In this document: piece by piece, positions 17,554-28,064 of the stretch | Layout: each line of letters starts with the position of its first letter | Position numbering within the stretch: position 1 is the stretch's first letter | From: Rhodocyclaceae bacterium | Lineage (GTDB): Bacteria > Pseudomonadota > Gammaproteobacteria > Burkholderiales > Rhodocyclaceae | NCBI GenBank assembly: GCA_016791115.1 | Contig: JAEUNL010000072.1 | Location: 16,329-80,328, forward strand | Length of the DNA stretch: 64,000 nucleotides | Reading direction: 5' to 3' | Made by a program: the position numbers and the translations under genes | Notes under the pieces: model-generated | Seen by the model: only the letters and a program-made list of their open reading frames with translations | What the model was told of the DNA's origin: nothing | Databases searched by the model: none

Positions 17554-18909
17554 TTGCACCGGCCCCTGCAGCGTATCCGGCTCGCGTCGAGCACGCTGCT
17601 CTGGCGCACCTTCCTGCTGATCGCGGCACTGATGCTGGTATCAGTGCTGGCATGGTTCCGCATCTATTCTTCCTACGAACGCGAACCGCGCGCCCTGCAG
17701 GGCGCGCAAACCGTCATCAGCATCGTCAACCTGACGCGTGCCGCGCTGGTGAGCGCCGTGCCGGGCGCACGGCGCGAACTGCTGCTCGAGTTGTCGGATC
17801 GCGAAGGCATTCGCGTCTATCCGACCGAACCCGACGACCTACTGACGCCGCTGCCCGACCGTCCGGTGTTGCAGTTGCTGGCCGCCAAGGTGCGCGCCCA
17901 GCTCGGCGAGGACACGCGCTTCGCCAGTGCAGTCGATGGCGAACCGGGTTTCTGGGTCAGCTTCCACATCGAGGACGACGACTACTGGCTCGTGCTGCCA
18001 AGCGAGCGCTTCGAGCGCGCCTTCCCGCTCGAATGGCTGGGCTGGGGGCTCGCCGCGCTCGCGCTTTCGCTCGCCGGCGCCTACCTGATCGTGTTTCGCG
18101 TCACGCATCCGCTCGAAGCGCTGACCGCTGCGGCGCGCGCGGTCGGCCGCGCGGAAACCCCGGCGCCGCTGGACGAATCCGGCCCCACCGAACTTGCGAC
18201 GGTGGCGCGCGCCTTCAACCGCATGTCGCGCAACCTGGCGCAGCAGGAAGCCGACCGCGCCCTGATCCTCGCCGGCATCTCGCATGACCTGCGCACGCCG
18301 CTCGCACGCCTGCGCCTGGGCATCGAAATGTCCGACGCCGACGACCTTACGCGCGAAGGCATGGAAAGCGACATCGAGGAGATGGACCGCATCATCGGCC
18401 AGTTCCTCGAATTCGCACGCCACGACGATCCATCGCGCAGCCCGGAAAGCGCGCAGGCCATCGACCTCGCCGCACTGGTCGCGGCGGTCGGCGAGCCCTA
18501 CCTCAAGCGCGGCATGCCACTGACGATCCGCCTATCCGATACGCCGCAGATCGCCGGCCGCGAGCAGGCGCTGCGGCGCGTGCTCGCCAACCTGATCGAC
18601 AACGCCCTGCGCTACGCCGGCGAAGAACAGCCGATCGAAGTCACGCTGGATGTCGTCGGCGAACAGGTGCGCCTCGCCGTTCTCGACCGGGGGCCGGGCA
18701 TCCCGCCCGATCAGGTGGAGCGTATGAAGCGCCCGTTCACGCGCCTCGAAGCGGCGCGCTCCGACGCCAAAGGCTCGGGCCTCGGCCTGGCGATCGTCGA
18801 TCGCATCGTGCGCGGACATGGCGGCGAGCTTCAGCTTCTGCCGCGTGACGGCGGCGGCCTTGCGGCACAGATCCTGCTGCCCTTGCGGCACAATGCACAA
18901 GACGCGTGA
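17554..18909 (+). CDS. EnvZ-type sensor histidine kinase
   Basis: A 451-residue kinase with a TTG start at 17554 directly after the regulator. Helix 1 is about residues 15-40, a periplasmic region about 41-150, helix 2 about 157-180, then HAMP, HisKA with His244 in GISHDLRTPLARLRLG, and ATPase with N box (NLIDNALRYAGEEQ), DRGPGIP and GSGLGLAIVDRIV. It should phosphorylate the OmpR-type regulator just upstream. The signal is unknown. Confidence 0.92.
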   Translation: MHRPLQRIRLASSTLLWRTFLLIAALMLVSVLAWFRIYSSYEREPRALQGAQTVISIVNLTRAALVSAVPGARRELLLELSDREGIRVYPTEPDDLLTPLPDRPVLQLLAAKVRAQLGEDTRFASAVDGEPGFWVSFHIEDDDYWLVLPSERFERAFPLEWLGWGLAALALSLAGAYLIVFRVTHPLEALTAAARAVGRAETPAPLDESGPTELATVARAFNRMSRNLAQQEADRALILAGISHDLRTPLARLRLGIEMSDADDLTREGMESDIEEMDRIIGQFLEFARHDDPSRSPESAQAIDLAALVAAVGEPYLKRGMPLTIRLSDTPQIAGREQALRRVLANLIDNALRYAGEEQPIEVTLDVVGEQVRLAVLDRGPGIPPDQVERMKRPFTRLEAARSDAKGSGLGLAIVDRIVRGHGGELQLLPRDGGGLAAQILLPLRHNAQDA

Positions 18910-18944
18910 GCCGCGTCGCAAATCGTTCAAAAAGGATTCCCGGC

Positions 18945-19361
18945 ATGTCGCACAACCCACCCGCGCAGGCGCCGCAAGCGACGCCCTATGAACTCATCGG
19001 CGGCGAAGCCACGGTGCGCGCATTGGTGCGCCGTTTCTACGAATTGATGGATACGCTGCCCGAGGCCTACGCCGTCAGGAAGCTGCACGCGACCGACCTC
19101 GCCGGATCGGAGGAAAAGCTGTTCATGTACCTCTCCGGCTGGCTCGGCGGACCGGATCTCTACGTGCAGCGCAACGGCCATCCGCGCCTGCGCGCGCGCC
19201 ACCTGCCGTTCTCGATCGGCGCCCAGGAACGCGACGAATGGCTGCTGTGCATGCGCCAGGCGCTGCAAGAGCAGGTCGCAGACGAATTCATCCGCAGCCG
19301 CCTCTACGAAGCCATGGCCGGACTCGCCGATCACATGCGGAATCGAGCCGAACCGGCCTGA
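18945..19361 (+). CDS. Group II truncated hemoglobin
   Basis: A 138-residue trHbO-type globin. It starts with YELIGGEATVRALVRRFYEL, has LFMYLSGWLGGPDLYV in the middle, and the proximal-histidine stretch RARHLPFSIG. Group II globins bind oxygen and may handle NO or peroxide. The ATG at 18945 has AAAGGA upstream; an earlier in-frame start would add an atypical leader. It follows the EnvZ-type kinase by 35 bases and may be transcribed with it. Confidence 0.92.
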   Translation: MSHNPPAQAPQATPYELIGGEATVRALVRRFYELMDTLPEAYAVRKLHATDLAGSEEKLFMYLSGWLGGPDLYVQRNGHPRLRARHLPFSIGAQERDEWLLCMRQALQEQVADEFIRSRLYEAMAGLADHMRNRAEPA

Positions 19362-19388
19362 GTTCGACTCCCTGCTGCAGCACGCGGC

Positions 19389-19496
19389 CAGAACCCGCAT
19401 GGATGCTGGGGTTCATAAAGGTCCTTGCCGTGAGGGCCACGTCATGCCCCCTGCAGGACATCCCTGCCGAAGACCAAGCATCCATGCGGGTTCCAG
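19389..19496. repeat. Interspersed imperfect-palindrome repeat, copy 5
   Basis: This copy has the cleanest arms: GAACCCGCATGGATGCT at 19391-19407 and its exact reverse complement AGCATCCATGCGGGTTC at 19477-19493, a 17-base perfect inverted repeat about 69 bases apart. It starts 28 bases past the globin stop. The space to the next gene at 19621 shows nothing else recognisable apart from its ribosome site. Confidence 0.75.
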
Positions 19497-19620
19497 ACCG
19501 GCGCCCCGGCAACACCCGACTCCGGCCATTGCGACCCGCCGCACATGGGTCTAAGCTCAGATTGGGCAATCGCCCGATTCCTCATCGTCAATTCGACCCA
19601 GACAATCCGGAGGTTCACAT

Positions 19621-20061
19621 ATGGCTCAAACCACGTGGATTCTTGTCGCCAACGCAAGTCGTGCCAAGTTGTTCGCCAACGAAGGCCCGAATCGAGGACT
19701 GGCGCTGATGAAGGAGATCCACCACCCGGAAAGCCGGCAGAAAAACGCCGAACTGGTTACCGATCGGCCGGGCAGCATGGCCGGCACGGCGGGTCGGGGC
19801 GCGATGGCGCCCCACATGCAGCCCAAGGAACATGAAGCCCGCGTTTTCGCGCAGGAACTTGCACGTGAACTGACCCACGGGCGCAACAGCAATGCCTACA
19901 AGCGTGCCATCCTCGTCGCCCCGCCGTCGATGATGGGCCTGCTCAACGATTCGCTCGACTCGGTCACGTCGAATCTGGTCACCGACCGCTTCGAGAAGGA
20001 CTACACCATGGCGACCGAGAAGCAGATCGCCACCCAGCTCGAGGGTTGCATCTACCTCTGA
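19621..20061 (+). CDS. Host-attachment family protein (PF10116 type)
   Basis: A 146-residue protein: MAQTTWILVANASRAKLFAN, then HHPESRQKNAEL and LVTDRPG, ending [13 protein letters not shown]. This matches the small family named for a plant-attachment protein of Agrobacterium and related to eRF1-domain-3-like folds; its biochemical role is unknown. Not phage-related despite the name. CCGGAGG lies about 7 bases upstream of the ATG. Its end overlaps the convergent thpR end by ten bases. Confidence 0.85.
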   Translation: MAQTTWILVANASRAKLFANEGPNRGLALMKEIHHPESRQKNAELVTDRPGSMAGTAGRGAMAPHMQPKEHEARVFAQELARELTHGRNSNAYKRAILVAPPSMMGLLNDSLDSVTSNLVTDRFEKDYTMATEKQIATQLEGCIYL

Positions 20062-20630
20062 GGCATGCTCGCCAGCGGCCAGCGCCCGATCACCGAGTAA
20101 CGGGCGCCGGCCGCCGTCAGGTTCGATTCCACCAGCACGAAATCCGCAACCCGCCAATCGAAGGCGTCGAACGGCGGCGCGTCGCGCCTGCAATCGGCGT
20201 GGCGCAGCAGTGTGGCATGCGCAGCGAAGGCACGCGCCTCGAGCCGGAAGCCGACCGCATCGAGTGCTCCGGCGAGCGACGCGGCCAGCGCTTCGAGTTG
20301 TGCCGGCATTGCCGACGGGCCGCACCAGACGATGCGGTTGTGGCGCCAGCAACGCACTTGATCGATGCGCATCGAGAACGCCTCGGGCAGCGGCACACGG
20401 CCGGCTGCAGCGAGGAGATCGGCGATGCGCAACGCATCCACCTCGCCGATGAACGCCAGGGTCATGTGCAGCGTATCGCGACGCATGCGCCGACCGGAAA
20501 ACGCCGCGTGTGCGCTACGCGCCAGCGCGTCGAGCGAATCGACAGTCACCGCATCCGGCCACAGCGCGAAGAACACGCGCCGGCGCCCGCTTCGCGCGCC
20601 GGCAGTGCCCGACGCGGCAGCAGGCGTCAC
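20052..20630 (-). CDS. thpR: RNA 2',3'-cyclic phosphodiesterase (2'-5' RNA ligase family)
   Basis: A 192-residue 2H phosphoesterase with both catalytic histidine motifs, HMTLAFIG and HATLLRHA. It starts VFFALWPDA after a short basic leader. The GTG start overlaps the ispF stop by four bases (GTGA), so it is translated from the ispD-ispF transcript. Enzymes of this family open 2',3'-cyclic phosphates on RNA and can ligate tRNA halves in vitro; the physiological substrate is uncertain. Confidence 0.9.
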   Translation of the reverse strand: MTPAAASGTAGARSGRRRVFFALWPDAVTVDSLDALARSAHAAFSGRRMRRDTLHMTLAFIGEVDALRIADLLAAAGRVPLPEAFSMRIDQVRCWRHNRIVWCGPSAMPAQLEALAASLAGALDAVGFRLEARAFAAHATLLRHADCRRDAPPFDAFDWRVADFVLVESNLTAAGARYSVIGRWPLASMPQR

Positions 20631-21115
20631 GTGCCGCGCCGGACCAGCAGCGCCACCGCCTGCGCGGCAATCCCTTCGCCGCGGCCGGTGAAGCCGAGCT
20701 TCTCGGTCGTCTTGCCCTTGATGTTGATTGCCGGCGATGCGACGCCGAGGTCCGCGGCGATGTTGGCCGCCATCTGCGCGACATGCGGCAGGATCTTCGG
20801 CCGCTCGCAGATGATCGTCGCGTCTACATTCACCACTTCGAAGCCCGCCGCGCGCACCACCGCCATGGCCTCGCGCAGCAGCACGCGGCTGTCGGCGCCG
20901 GCAAAGCGCACGTCAGTATCGGGAAAATGCCGCCCGATGTCGCCCAGGCCGGCGGCACCGAGGATTGCGTCGGTGACGGTATGGAGCAGCACATCGGCAT
21001 CGGAGTGGCCGAGCAGGCCCAGCTCGAACGGTATGTGGACGCCGCCGAGGATCAGCCGCCGACCGGGCACCAGGGCATGCACGTCGAAGCCCTGGCCGAT
21101 GCGGAATGGAAACAT
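20627..21115 (-). CDS. ispF: 2-C-methyl-D-erythritol 2,4-cyclodiphosphate synthase
   Basis: A 162-residue trimeric enzyme of the non-mevalonate isoprenoid pathway. It begins [19 protein letters not shown], with metal-binding Asp and His in DVH, then [20 protein letters not shown], and ends in the loop [19 protein letters not shown]. The start at 21115 gives the usual length and has GAGGG upstream. An ATG at 21133 overlapping the ispD stop (ATGA) would add six residues and is an equally possible start. Confidence 0.94.
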   Translation of the reverse strand: MFPFRIGQGFDVHALVPGRRLILGGVHIPFELGLLGHSDADVLLHTVTDAILGAAGLGDIGRHFPDTDVRFAGADSRVLLREAMAVVRAAGFEVVNVDATIICERPKILPHVAQMAANIAADLGVASPAINIKGKTTEKLGFTGRGEGIAAQAVALLVRRGT

Positions 21116-21129
21116 GGGCGCGCCCTCGC

Positions 21130-21828
21130 TCATGTTGCACCACCTTCTCGCTGTCGCAGGATCCATTCCGCGAGCTGCAGGTCGAGGGGAAAGGTGACTT
21201 TCAGGTTGGTGGCGTCTGCCGCCACCAGCCGCGGATGCAGGCCGAGCGCCTCGATCGCCGAGGCTTCGTCGGTCACGTCGCGCGCGTGGTCGAGCGCGCG
21301 GCGCAGCATCACGTAGCGGAACATCTGCGGCGTCTGTGCCTGCCACAGACGTTCGCGCGCAACCGTGGCCGACACGCGACCGCGTTCGTCGGCACGCTTG
21401 AGGGTGTCGGCCACGGGCATCGCCAGCAGCCCCCCGACTTCGTCCTCGCCAAGCTCGTCCATCAGCTTGTCGAGGTGCCAGGCGGCAAGGCAGCAGCGGG
21501 CCGCATCGTGCACCAGCATCCAGTCGTTGGGCGCCACGTCGTCCGCGACGGCACGCAGCCCATGCGCAACACTGTCGGCCCGCGTCGCGCCACCGCAAAA
21601 CAGCGGCGCGAGCTTGGGCCCGAGTTCGCGCGTGTCGAGCGCGTCCCAGTGGCGATCGTCGACCGAAAGCACCACGAACACACGCTCGATGCGCGGATGG
21701 CGGCACAACGTGGCAAGGGTGTGGAAGATCAGCGGCCGGCCCGCCAGCGGCAGGTACTGCTTGGGTTTCTCGTGGCCCATGCGGGCGCCGCTTCCCGCGG
21801 CCGGAACGAGGGCAAAATGACGCGACAT
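21130..21828 (-). CDS. ispD: 2-C-methyl-D-erythritol 4-phosphate cytidylyltransferase
   Basis: A 232-residue nucleotidyltransferase making CDP-methylerythritol. It has the N-terminal loop [20 protein letters not shown], the motif [13 protein letters not shown] (Arg in DAAR contacts substrate), and [11 protein letters not shown] near the end. It precedes ispF, with the usual ispD-ispF order and close coupling. Divergent from the MgtC/DUF4010 gene. Confidence 0.95.
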   Translation of the reverse strand: MSRHFALVPAAGSGARMGHEKPKQYLPLAGRPLIFHTLATLCRHPRIERVFVVLSVDDRHWDALDTRELGPKLAPLFCGGATRADSVAHGLRAVADDVAPNDWMLVHDAARCCLAAWHLDKLMDELGEDEVGGLLAMPVADTLKRADERGRVSATVARERLWQAQTPQMFRYVMLRRALDHARDVTDEASAIEALGLHPRLVAADATNLKVTFPLDLQLAEWILRQREGGAT

Positions 21829-21864
21829 GCGCGGATTGTAGCCTGCGACGGATAGAATCGACCC

Positions 21865-23121
21865 ATGATCGACGAATGGCTGCCGGCGCCGCTGCGCAAC
21901 TTCCTCACCAGCCTCGCCATCGGGCTGCTGATCGGCATGGAGCGCGAACGCACGCCGTCCGCCAAGGCCGGATTGCGCACTTTCGCACTGGCCGCGCTGC
22001 TCGGCACGCTATGCACGATGCTGGCCGAGATCAGTGGCGGAACCTGGCTGATCGCCGTCGGACTGCTCGCCGTTGCCGCCGGCATCGTATCCGCCTACGT
22101 GCACCAGCCCGACCCGAACGATCCCGGTACGACAACCGTGGTCGCCCTGCTGGTCTGCTATGGCTTGGGCGCGCTGATCTGGTACGACGAGGCCCAGCTC
22201 GCAGCGATGATCGCGGTGGGCGTGACCGCCCTGCTCTATTTCAAGACCGAACTGCGCGGCATCACCACCCACGTGACGCAGCGCGACTGGATCTCGATGC
22301 TGCAGTTCGCCGTGCTGTCGGTGGTGATCCTGCCCGTGCTCCCGGACCGCAATTTCGGCCCCTATGATGCGTGGAATCCGTACCACATATGGCTGATGGT
22401 GGTGCTGATATCGGGCGTCAGCCTGGCCGGTTACGGCGCCTTGCGCCTGGTCGGCGCCCGGCACGGCGCGCCGCTGATCGGCATCTTCGGCGGGCTGGTC
22501 TCGAGCACCGCCACGACGATGGTGTTCGCGCGGCAGGCGCACGAGACGGAGAAGGTCGTACCGACGTCGACGATGGTGATCCTGCTCGCCAATCTCACCA
22601 TGCTGGTGCGCGTCGGCGTCCTCTGTGCCGTCATCGCACCGCAGTTGGCAGCGGGTTTTGCCATCGTCCTCGGCGGCGGACTGGCTTGCGGCCTTGTCTA
22701 TGTGGTCTGGCGCTGGGTGCGCCTGGTCGGCGACGGCGAGCTGCCTATGCCCGAAGTCCGCAACCCGACGGAATTGCGCGCCGCGCTGTCGTTCGGTGCG
22801 CTCTTTGCGGTCGTGCTCGTTGCGGCGGCGTGGCTTTCCGATCTGGCCGGCCCCAGGGGCCTGTATGCGGTCGCCCTGGTCAGCGGCCTGACCGACGTCG
22901 ATGCCATCACGCTTTCGACCTTGCGGCTGAACGCGATGGACAAGCTCGCCGGCGATCCGGCGATCATCGCAATCTGTCTTGCCATCGTGGCGAACCTGGT
23001 CTTCAAGTCCGGCCTCGTGCTCGCGGCGGGCGGCAGACAACTCGCCATGAGTGTCGTACCGGGTTTCGTCACGGCCGCGCTGGGCCTGGGCACCGCGCTC
23101 TTCCTTCTCCGCAGCGCCTGA
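21865..23121 (+). CDS. MgtC/SapB and DUF4010 membrane protein
   Basis: A 418-residue integral membrane protein. Residues about 12-140 are MgtC/SapB-like ([31 protein letters not shown]); the rest is the DUF4010 region with [16 protein letters not shown] and [17 protein letters not shown]. About eleven hydrophobic segments. MgtC-like proteins are tied to magnesium limitation and F-type ATPase control, but DUF4010 fusions are uncharacterised; transport of a cation or small molecule is only a guess. Confidence 0.88.
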   Translation: MIDEWLPAPLRNFLTSLAIGLLIGMERERTPSAKAGLRTFALAALLGTLCTMLAEISGGTWLIAVGLLAVAAGIVSAYVHQPDPNDPGTTTVVALLVCYGLGALIWYDEAQLAAMIAVGVTALLYFKTELRGITTHVTQRDWISMLQFAVLSVVILPVLPDRNFGPYDAWNPYHIWLMVVLISGVSLAGYGALRLVGARHGAPLIGIFGGLVSSTATTMVFARQAHETEKVVPTSTMVILLANLTMLVRVGVLCAVIAPQLAAGFAIVLGGGLACGLVYVVWRWVRLVGDGELPMPEVRNPTELRAALSFGALFAVVLVAAAWLSDLAGPRGLYAVALVSGLTDVDAITLSTLRLNAMDKLAGDPAIIAICLAIVANLVFKSGLVLAAGGRQLAMSVVPGFVTAALGLGTALFLLRSA

Positions 23122-23231
23122 CCCCGGCCACACCACCCGCGGGCGCGGATTCGATCCGCTACGCACACAGGAGCCCGGCCTATACTGAAGGTAGACCTTG
23201 AAACCGGTGGGCGCAGTCCCGCCTTGCGACC

Positions 23232-24059
23232 ATGAATCCAGAGATCAACTATGCAGCCATCAGGCCGGCGGCCGTGGCCGGCATGTTCTACCCGGCCGAC
23301 GCACTCGAACTGGGCGAGGAGGTCGATACCCTGCTCGGCAGCGCGCCGCGGCCGCCGTTCGACGCCGCGTCGATCAAGGCCATCGCAGTCCCGCATGCCG
23401 GCTACGTCTATTCCGGCGCAACGGCAGCCGCAGCCTACCGGCTGCTGGAAGGCCGTCATGCGGCCATCCGGCGTGTCGTGCTGCTGGGGCCGACGCATCG
23501 CGTGGCTGTGCGCGGTCTGGCGCTGCCGAACGTCGATATCTTCGAAACACCGCTCGGCGGCGTGCCGGTCGACACCGAGCTGGCGGCACGTATCGAAAGG
23601 CTGCCCCAGGTGGTGGGGAGCCGCGCCGCGCATGCAGCGGAGCATTCCCTGGAGGTGCAGTTGCCGTTCCTGCAACGCGTGATCGGCGAGTTCTCGCTGC
23701 TTCCGCTCGCGGTTGGAATGGTACGGCCCGAGGACGTCGCCGAAGCGATCGATGCGGTGTGGGGCGGCGCTGAAACCCTGATCGTCGTCAGCACCGACCT
23801 CTCCCATTTCCACCCCTATCGCGAAGCGCGCGAACTCGACAGCGCAACGGTTGCTGACGTGCTGGCATTGCGCGGCGACATCGACCACGAACACGCCTGT
23901 GGCGCCACACCGCTTAACGGCCTGCTGCTCTGCGCGCGACGTCGCGGGTTGACGCCGCACCTGATCGATGCGCGCAATTCCGGCGACACCGCAGGTGATC
24001 GTTCGCGCGTCGTCGGTTACGCATCGTTTGCTTTCTGCGAGGTACGCCGCGATGACTGA
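23232..24059 (+). CDS. amrB: AmmeMemoRadiSam system protein B (Memo-like)
   Basis: A 275-residue protein of the Memo family, a fold shared with class III extradiol dioxygenases: RPAAVAGMFYPADALELGEE, AVPHAGYVYSGATAAAAYRL, AEHSLEVQLPFLQRVIGEF and VVSTDLSHFHPY supply the conserved histidines and carboxylates. Its end overlaps the AMMECR1-like gene by eight bases. With the following two genes it forms the AmmeMemoRadiSam set found in many bacteria and archaea. I do not know an established reaction for this operon. Confidence 0.92.
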   Translation: MNPEINYAAIRPAAVAGMFYPADALELGEEVDTLLGSAPRPPFDAASIKAIAVPHAGYVYSGATAAAAYRLLEGRHAAIRRVVLLGPTHRVAVRGLALPNVDIFETPLGGVPVDTELAARIERLPQVVGSRAAHAAEHSLEVQLPFLQRVIGEFSLLPLAVGMVRPEDVAEAIDAVWGGAETLIVVSTDLSHFHPYREARELDSATVADVLALRGDIDHEHACGATPLNGLLLCARRRGLTPHLIDARNSGDTAGDRSRVVGYASFAFCEVRRDD

Positions 24060-24642
24060 ACGCGCCGCCGCCTCCGAGCCGGCAGAGCGCGACCGCGCGA
24101 TCGGGGCCGTCCTGCTCGCCCGCGCACGCGCGGCAATCGCGCGCGAGTTGGGCTGCGAAACCGGCCCGGTGCCCGATCATCCGGACTTGTCCGACGTTGG
24201 CGCGAGTTTCGTCACGCTGACCGAGGCGGGCCAACTGCGCGGGTGCATCGGCACGCTTTCCGCGGTGCGCGCGCTGCGCGACGACGTCGATCGCAATGCG
24301 GTGAACGCCGCGTTCCGCGATCCGCGGTTCATGCCCCTTGGGCGCGATGAACTGGCCGCTGTCGACGTCGAGGTATCGGTGCTGAGCGAGCCCGAGTTCA
24401 TGCAGTTCACCAGCGAGGCCGATGCGCTCGCACAACTGCGGCCGGGCATCGACGGCGTGATCTTCTCGAGCGGCTGCCGTCAATCCACATTCCTGCCGCA
24501 GGTTTGGGAAATGCTGCCCGACGTCCGTGACTTCATGGGACACCTCAAGCGCAAGGCAGGGCTGCCCGCCGATTTCTGGGGGCCGGACGTGATGCTGGCG
24601 CGCTATCAGGTACGCAAGTTCAAGGAATCGGAGGCCGAGTGA
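24052..24642 (+). CDS. amrA: AmmeMemoRadiSam system protein A (AMMECR1-like)
   Basis: A 196-residue AMMECR1-domain protein: SFVTLTEAGQLRGCIGTLSA is the family signature (the LRGCIGT hexapeptide), followed by DVEVSVLSEPEFMQF and CRQSTFLPQVWEML. The start at 24052 overlaps the end of amrB by eight bases. Mammalian AMMECR1 is a disease-linked protein of unsettled function; the cysteine in RGCIG is invariant and could be catalytic. Confidence 0.93.
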   Translation: MTERAAASEPAERDRAIGAVLLARARAAIARELGCETGPVPDHPDLSDVGASFVTLTEAGQLRGCIGTLSAVRALRDDVDRNAVNAAFRDPRFMPLGRDELAAVDVEVSVLSEPEFMQFTSEADALAQLRPGIDGVIFSSGCRQSTFLPQVWEMLPDVRDFMGHLKRKAGLPADFWGPDVMLARYQVRKFKESEAE

Positions 24643-24644
24643 CC

Positions 24645-25745
<1,101 letters not shown>

Positions 25746-25770
25746 CTATCGATGCTGGTACGATCCGTCC

Positions 25771-26136
25771 ATGGACCGAACCAGCATCGCGGACCTCACC
25801 GCACTCGTCACCCGCTTTCGCGACGACCGCAACTGGTCGCAGTTCCACACGCTGCGCAACCTCATCGTTTCGCTCAACCTCGAAGCCGGAGAACTGCTGG
25901 AACTCACGCAGTGGAAGCCGGACCCCGAGATCGACGCACTGCCGTCGGACGTCGCGATGCGCATCGCGCTCGAGGACGAGTGCGCCGACGTGCTGGCCTA
26001 CCTGCTGCTGATTGCCGACCGTGCCGGCATCGACCTCGCGCATGCGCTGCGCGCCAAGATGCTGAAGAACGCGCAGAAGTATCCGGTGGATGCAAGCTAC
26101 GGCAGCAGCCGCAAGTACACCGAACTCGACCGCTGA
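25771..26136 (+). CDS. MazG-like nucleotide pyrophosphohydrolase
   Basis: A 121-residue all-alpha NTP pyrophosphatase of the MazG/RS21-C6 type: LRNLIVSLNLEAGELLELTQ with the ExxE metal site, then ALEDECADVLAYLLLIADRA with ExxD. It resembles dCTP pyrophosphatase (DCTPP1-like) proteins that clear abnormal nucleotides. It begins 25 bases after amrS and may be on the same transcript. Confidence 0.9.
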   Translation: MDRTSIADLTALVTRFRDDRNWSQFHTLRNLIVSLNLEAGELLELTQWKPDPEIDALPSDVAMRIALEDECADVLAYLLLIADRAGIDLAHALRAKMLKNAQKYPVDASYGSSRKYTELDR

Positions 26137-26148
26137 TCGCTCGCCGGC

Positions 26149-27843
26149 TCAGGCGGGCGTCGCGTTCTTCGCCTGCAGGGCGGCATATTCCTTGTGGTAG
26201 AGCACCGTGGTCGGGTGGCGCGAATGCGCCAGGAACATGCGCCGCAGCATCGTGCGCATGCAGGCGTGATCGTTCGCGCTGCCCGCCACGCCCTGCTTCA
26301 TCAGGTCGAGCAGCGTGGCGACGGTCTTGCCGGCTGCTTCGAAATTGCGCTCCGCCGCATTGGATGCGGCGGCCAGCGTGCGTACGCTGGCGGGCAGCGC
26401 CGCGACGTCGAAATGATCCCGCGCCTCCCGATTGTCCGCCTTGCCGGCGCTCACGGCCGCTGTCGCACGGGCGGCGCCGTCAGCCCGCGTTCCGGCGAAG
26501 TCTGGCGCGGCCGGCGAGGCCGGCGCCTGTGCCGCTTCGCCCGGTTCGAATTCCGCCTTGCGCCGGTGCCGGTCGAGCACCTCGACCAGGCCGGGCCGCA
26601 GCGTGACGCCGGCACCGTCGAGCTTTTCCAGCATCGCCAGCGCGGAATCGTTCATTTCGTGCATCAGGCATGATTGCGCGAGATCCATCATCAGTTGCGG
26701 CGACACGGCATCGCCGAGCGCGGCACAACCATCCAGCGCCTTGAGCAGGCACGTACGCGCCGCCGCATGCTGCCCGCGTTTCGCGAGGCAAACACTGTCC
26801 AGCAGATCGGCGACGAAGGTACCATCCGATCGCCCGCGAAAACGGCGGCGCAGCGTCTGGATGTATTTCTCGGTGTCGCTGATCGCGCCCTGCTCCACCG
26901 CGACGCGCACGGCGTTGGCGAAGTCGTCGGGTTTCAGGATGTCGGAATCGCCGGCGCGCTCCAGTACCTTGTCGAAGGCACGGCGCGCCCTGTCGAGTTC
27001 GCGCGCCCCGACAGCCAGTTCGCCCAATTTGCGCAGCCGTGCCACGTTGTTCGGCGAGTGCACCGTGGCACGATCGAGCGTGCCGAGCGCCGCGTCGACT
27101 TCGCCTTTGGCCTCCTGCACTTCGGCAAGGAAGGAGTACGCCGACATGAACTCGGGCTTTTCACCGATCACCGCCTTGGCCGCTTCTTCCGCCGCGTCGA
27201 GTTCGCCCTGTCGGAAGAGCACCCAGGCGAGGCCCATGCGCGCCCAGGGCACTGCCTTGAACTCGACAATCCTGCGATATAGCGCTTCGGCTGCATCCTG
27301 TTCGCCGAGCGCGACCAGCAGTTCCGCCTTGAGTCGAAACGCATCGAGCACGAACCGGCTGTGGAACTCGGCGATGCGGTCGCATTCGTCGATCGCCCCA
27401 CGCGGCTTGCCTGCTTCGATCAGTTCGTGCGCGATGTGGAACGCGTGCTTTTTCTCGAGCGCCTTGTGCAGACGCTGCGCCAGATGCTCGGGCGTGAACG
27501 GCTTGATCAGGTAGTCGTCCGGCGCCAGCTCGGCCACCGACACCACGCTCTGGTAGGCGCGTTCGCCGGTCACGATCATGAAGATGGTCGACAAGGGAAT
27601 GGCATGCGTGTGGCGCAATTCCTCCAGCAGTTGTTGCCCGTCCTTGTGCGCTTCGAGCAGGTAGTCGCACAGGATGACGTCGAAGCGCTGCCCGCCGACG
27701 TGGCGCTTCACCGCATTGCTCGATTCGGCCATGTGGATCGAGGTCACGCCCAGGGTGGAAACCAGTTCGCGCAAGGACGAGCGCACCGCCGGATGGCGAT
27801 CGACGATCAGCACCTTGCGACCGCGAAATGCGGCATGTGACAA
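26149..27843 (-). CDS. Receiver domain protein with TPR repeats
   Basis: About 564 residues from a TTG at 27843 (then SHAAFRGRKVLIVDRHPAVR). The receiver domain (about residues 8-130) has VILCDYLL with the acceptor Asp, FMIVTGE and YLIKPFTPEHLA. Roughly twelve helical TPR-like repeats follow (about 145-400), then a linker rich in Ala and Pro and a helical end. No DNA-binding or enzyme domain, so output is by protein contact. A longer frame opens with GTG at 28008 but its first 50 residues look non-coding and lack a ribosome site, so the start is uncertain. Convergent with the MazG-like gene. Confidence 0.85.
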   Translation of the reverse strand: MSHAAFRGRKVLIVDRHPAVRSSLRELVSTLGVTSIHMAESSNAVKRHVGGQRFDVILCDYLLEAHKDGQQLLEELRHTHAIPLSTIFMIVTGERAYQSVVSVAELAPDDYLIKPFTPEHLAQRLHKALEKKHAFHIAHELIEAGKPRGAIDECDRIAEFHSRFVLDAFRLKAELLVALGEQDAAEALYRRIVEFKAVPWARMGLAWVLFRQGELDAAEEAAKAVIGEKPEFMSAYSFLAEVQEAKGEVDAALGTLDRATVHSPNNVARLRKLGELAVGARELDRARRAFDKVLERAGDSDILKPDDFANAVRVAVEQGAISDTEKYIQTLRRRFRGRSDGTFVADLLDSVCLAKRGQHAAARTCLLKALDGCAALGDAVSPQLMMDLAQSCLMHEMNDSALAMLEKLDGAGVTLRPGLVEVLDRHRRKAEFEPGEAAQAPASPAAPDFAGTRADGAARATAAVSAGKADNREARDHFDVAALPASVRTLAAASNAAERNFEAAGKTVATLLDLMKQGVAGSANDHACMRTMLRRMFLAHSRHPTTVLYHKEYAALQAKNATPA

Positions 27844-28064
27844 CGTTTGCCCTGGAAGTGCAGCCAAGTCTCGTCCCCATGTATGGCCCGCACTTGCGGA
27901 CACGCGCGTGCCTGCCCCGGCGGCGGCCACCCGACCGTCAACGGCCGCGGCATGCGCCGGCTGAAGGGTGTTGCCATGGCCGCGGCCGCCGATTCCCTGC
28001 TTCGTCACACTGGGGCGTGCGATCGGGCGTACACTTTCGCCTGATGCACAGCCTTGGAGTTGTC

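Noticed and set aside
19621..20061. Prophage involvement suggested by the name host-attachment protein
   Set aside because: The family is a chromosomal bacterial family; no phage structural, integrase or lysis genes are nearby.
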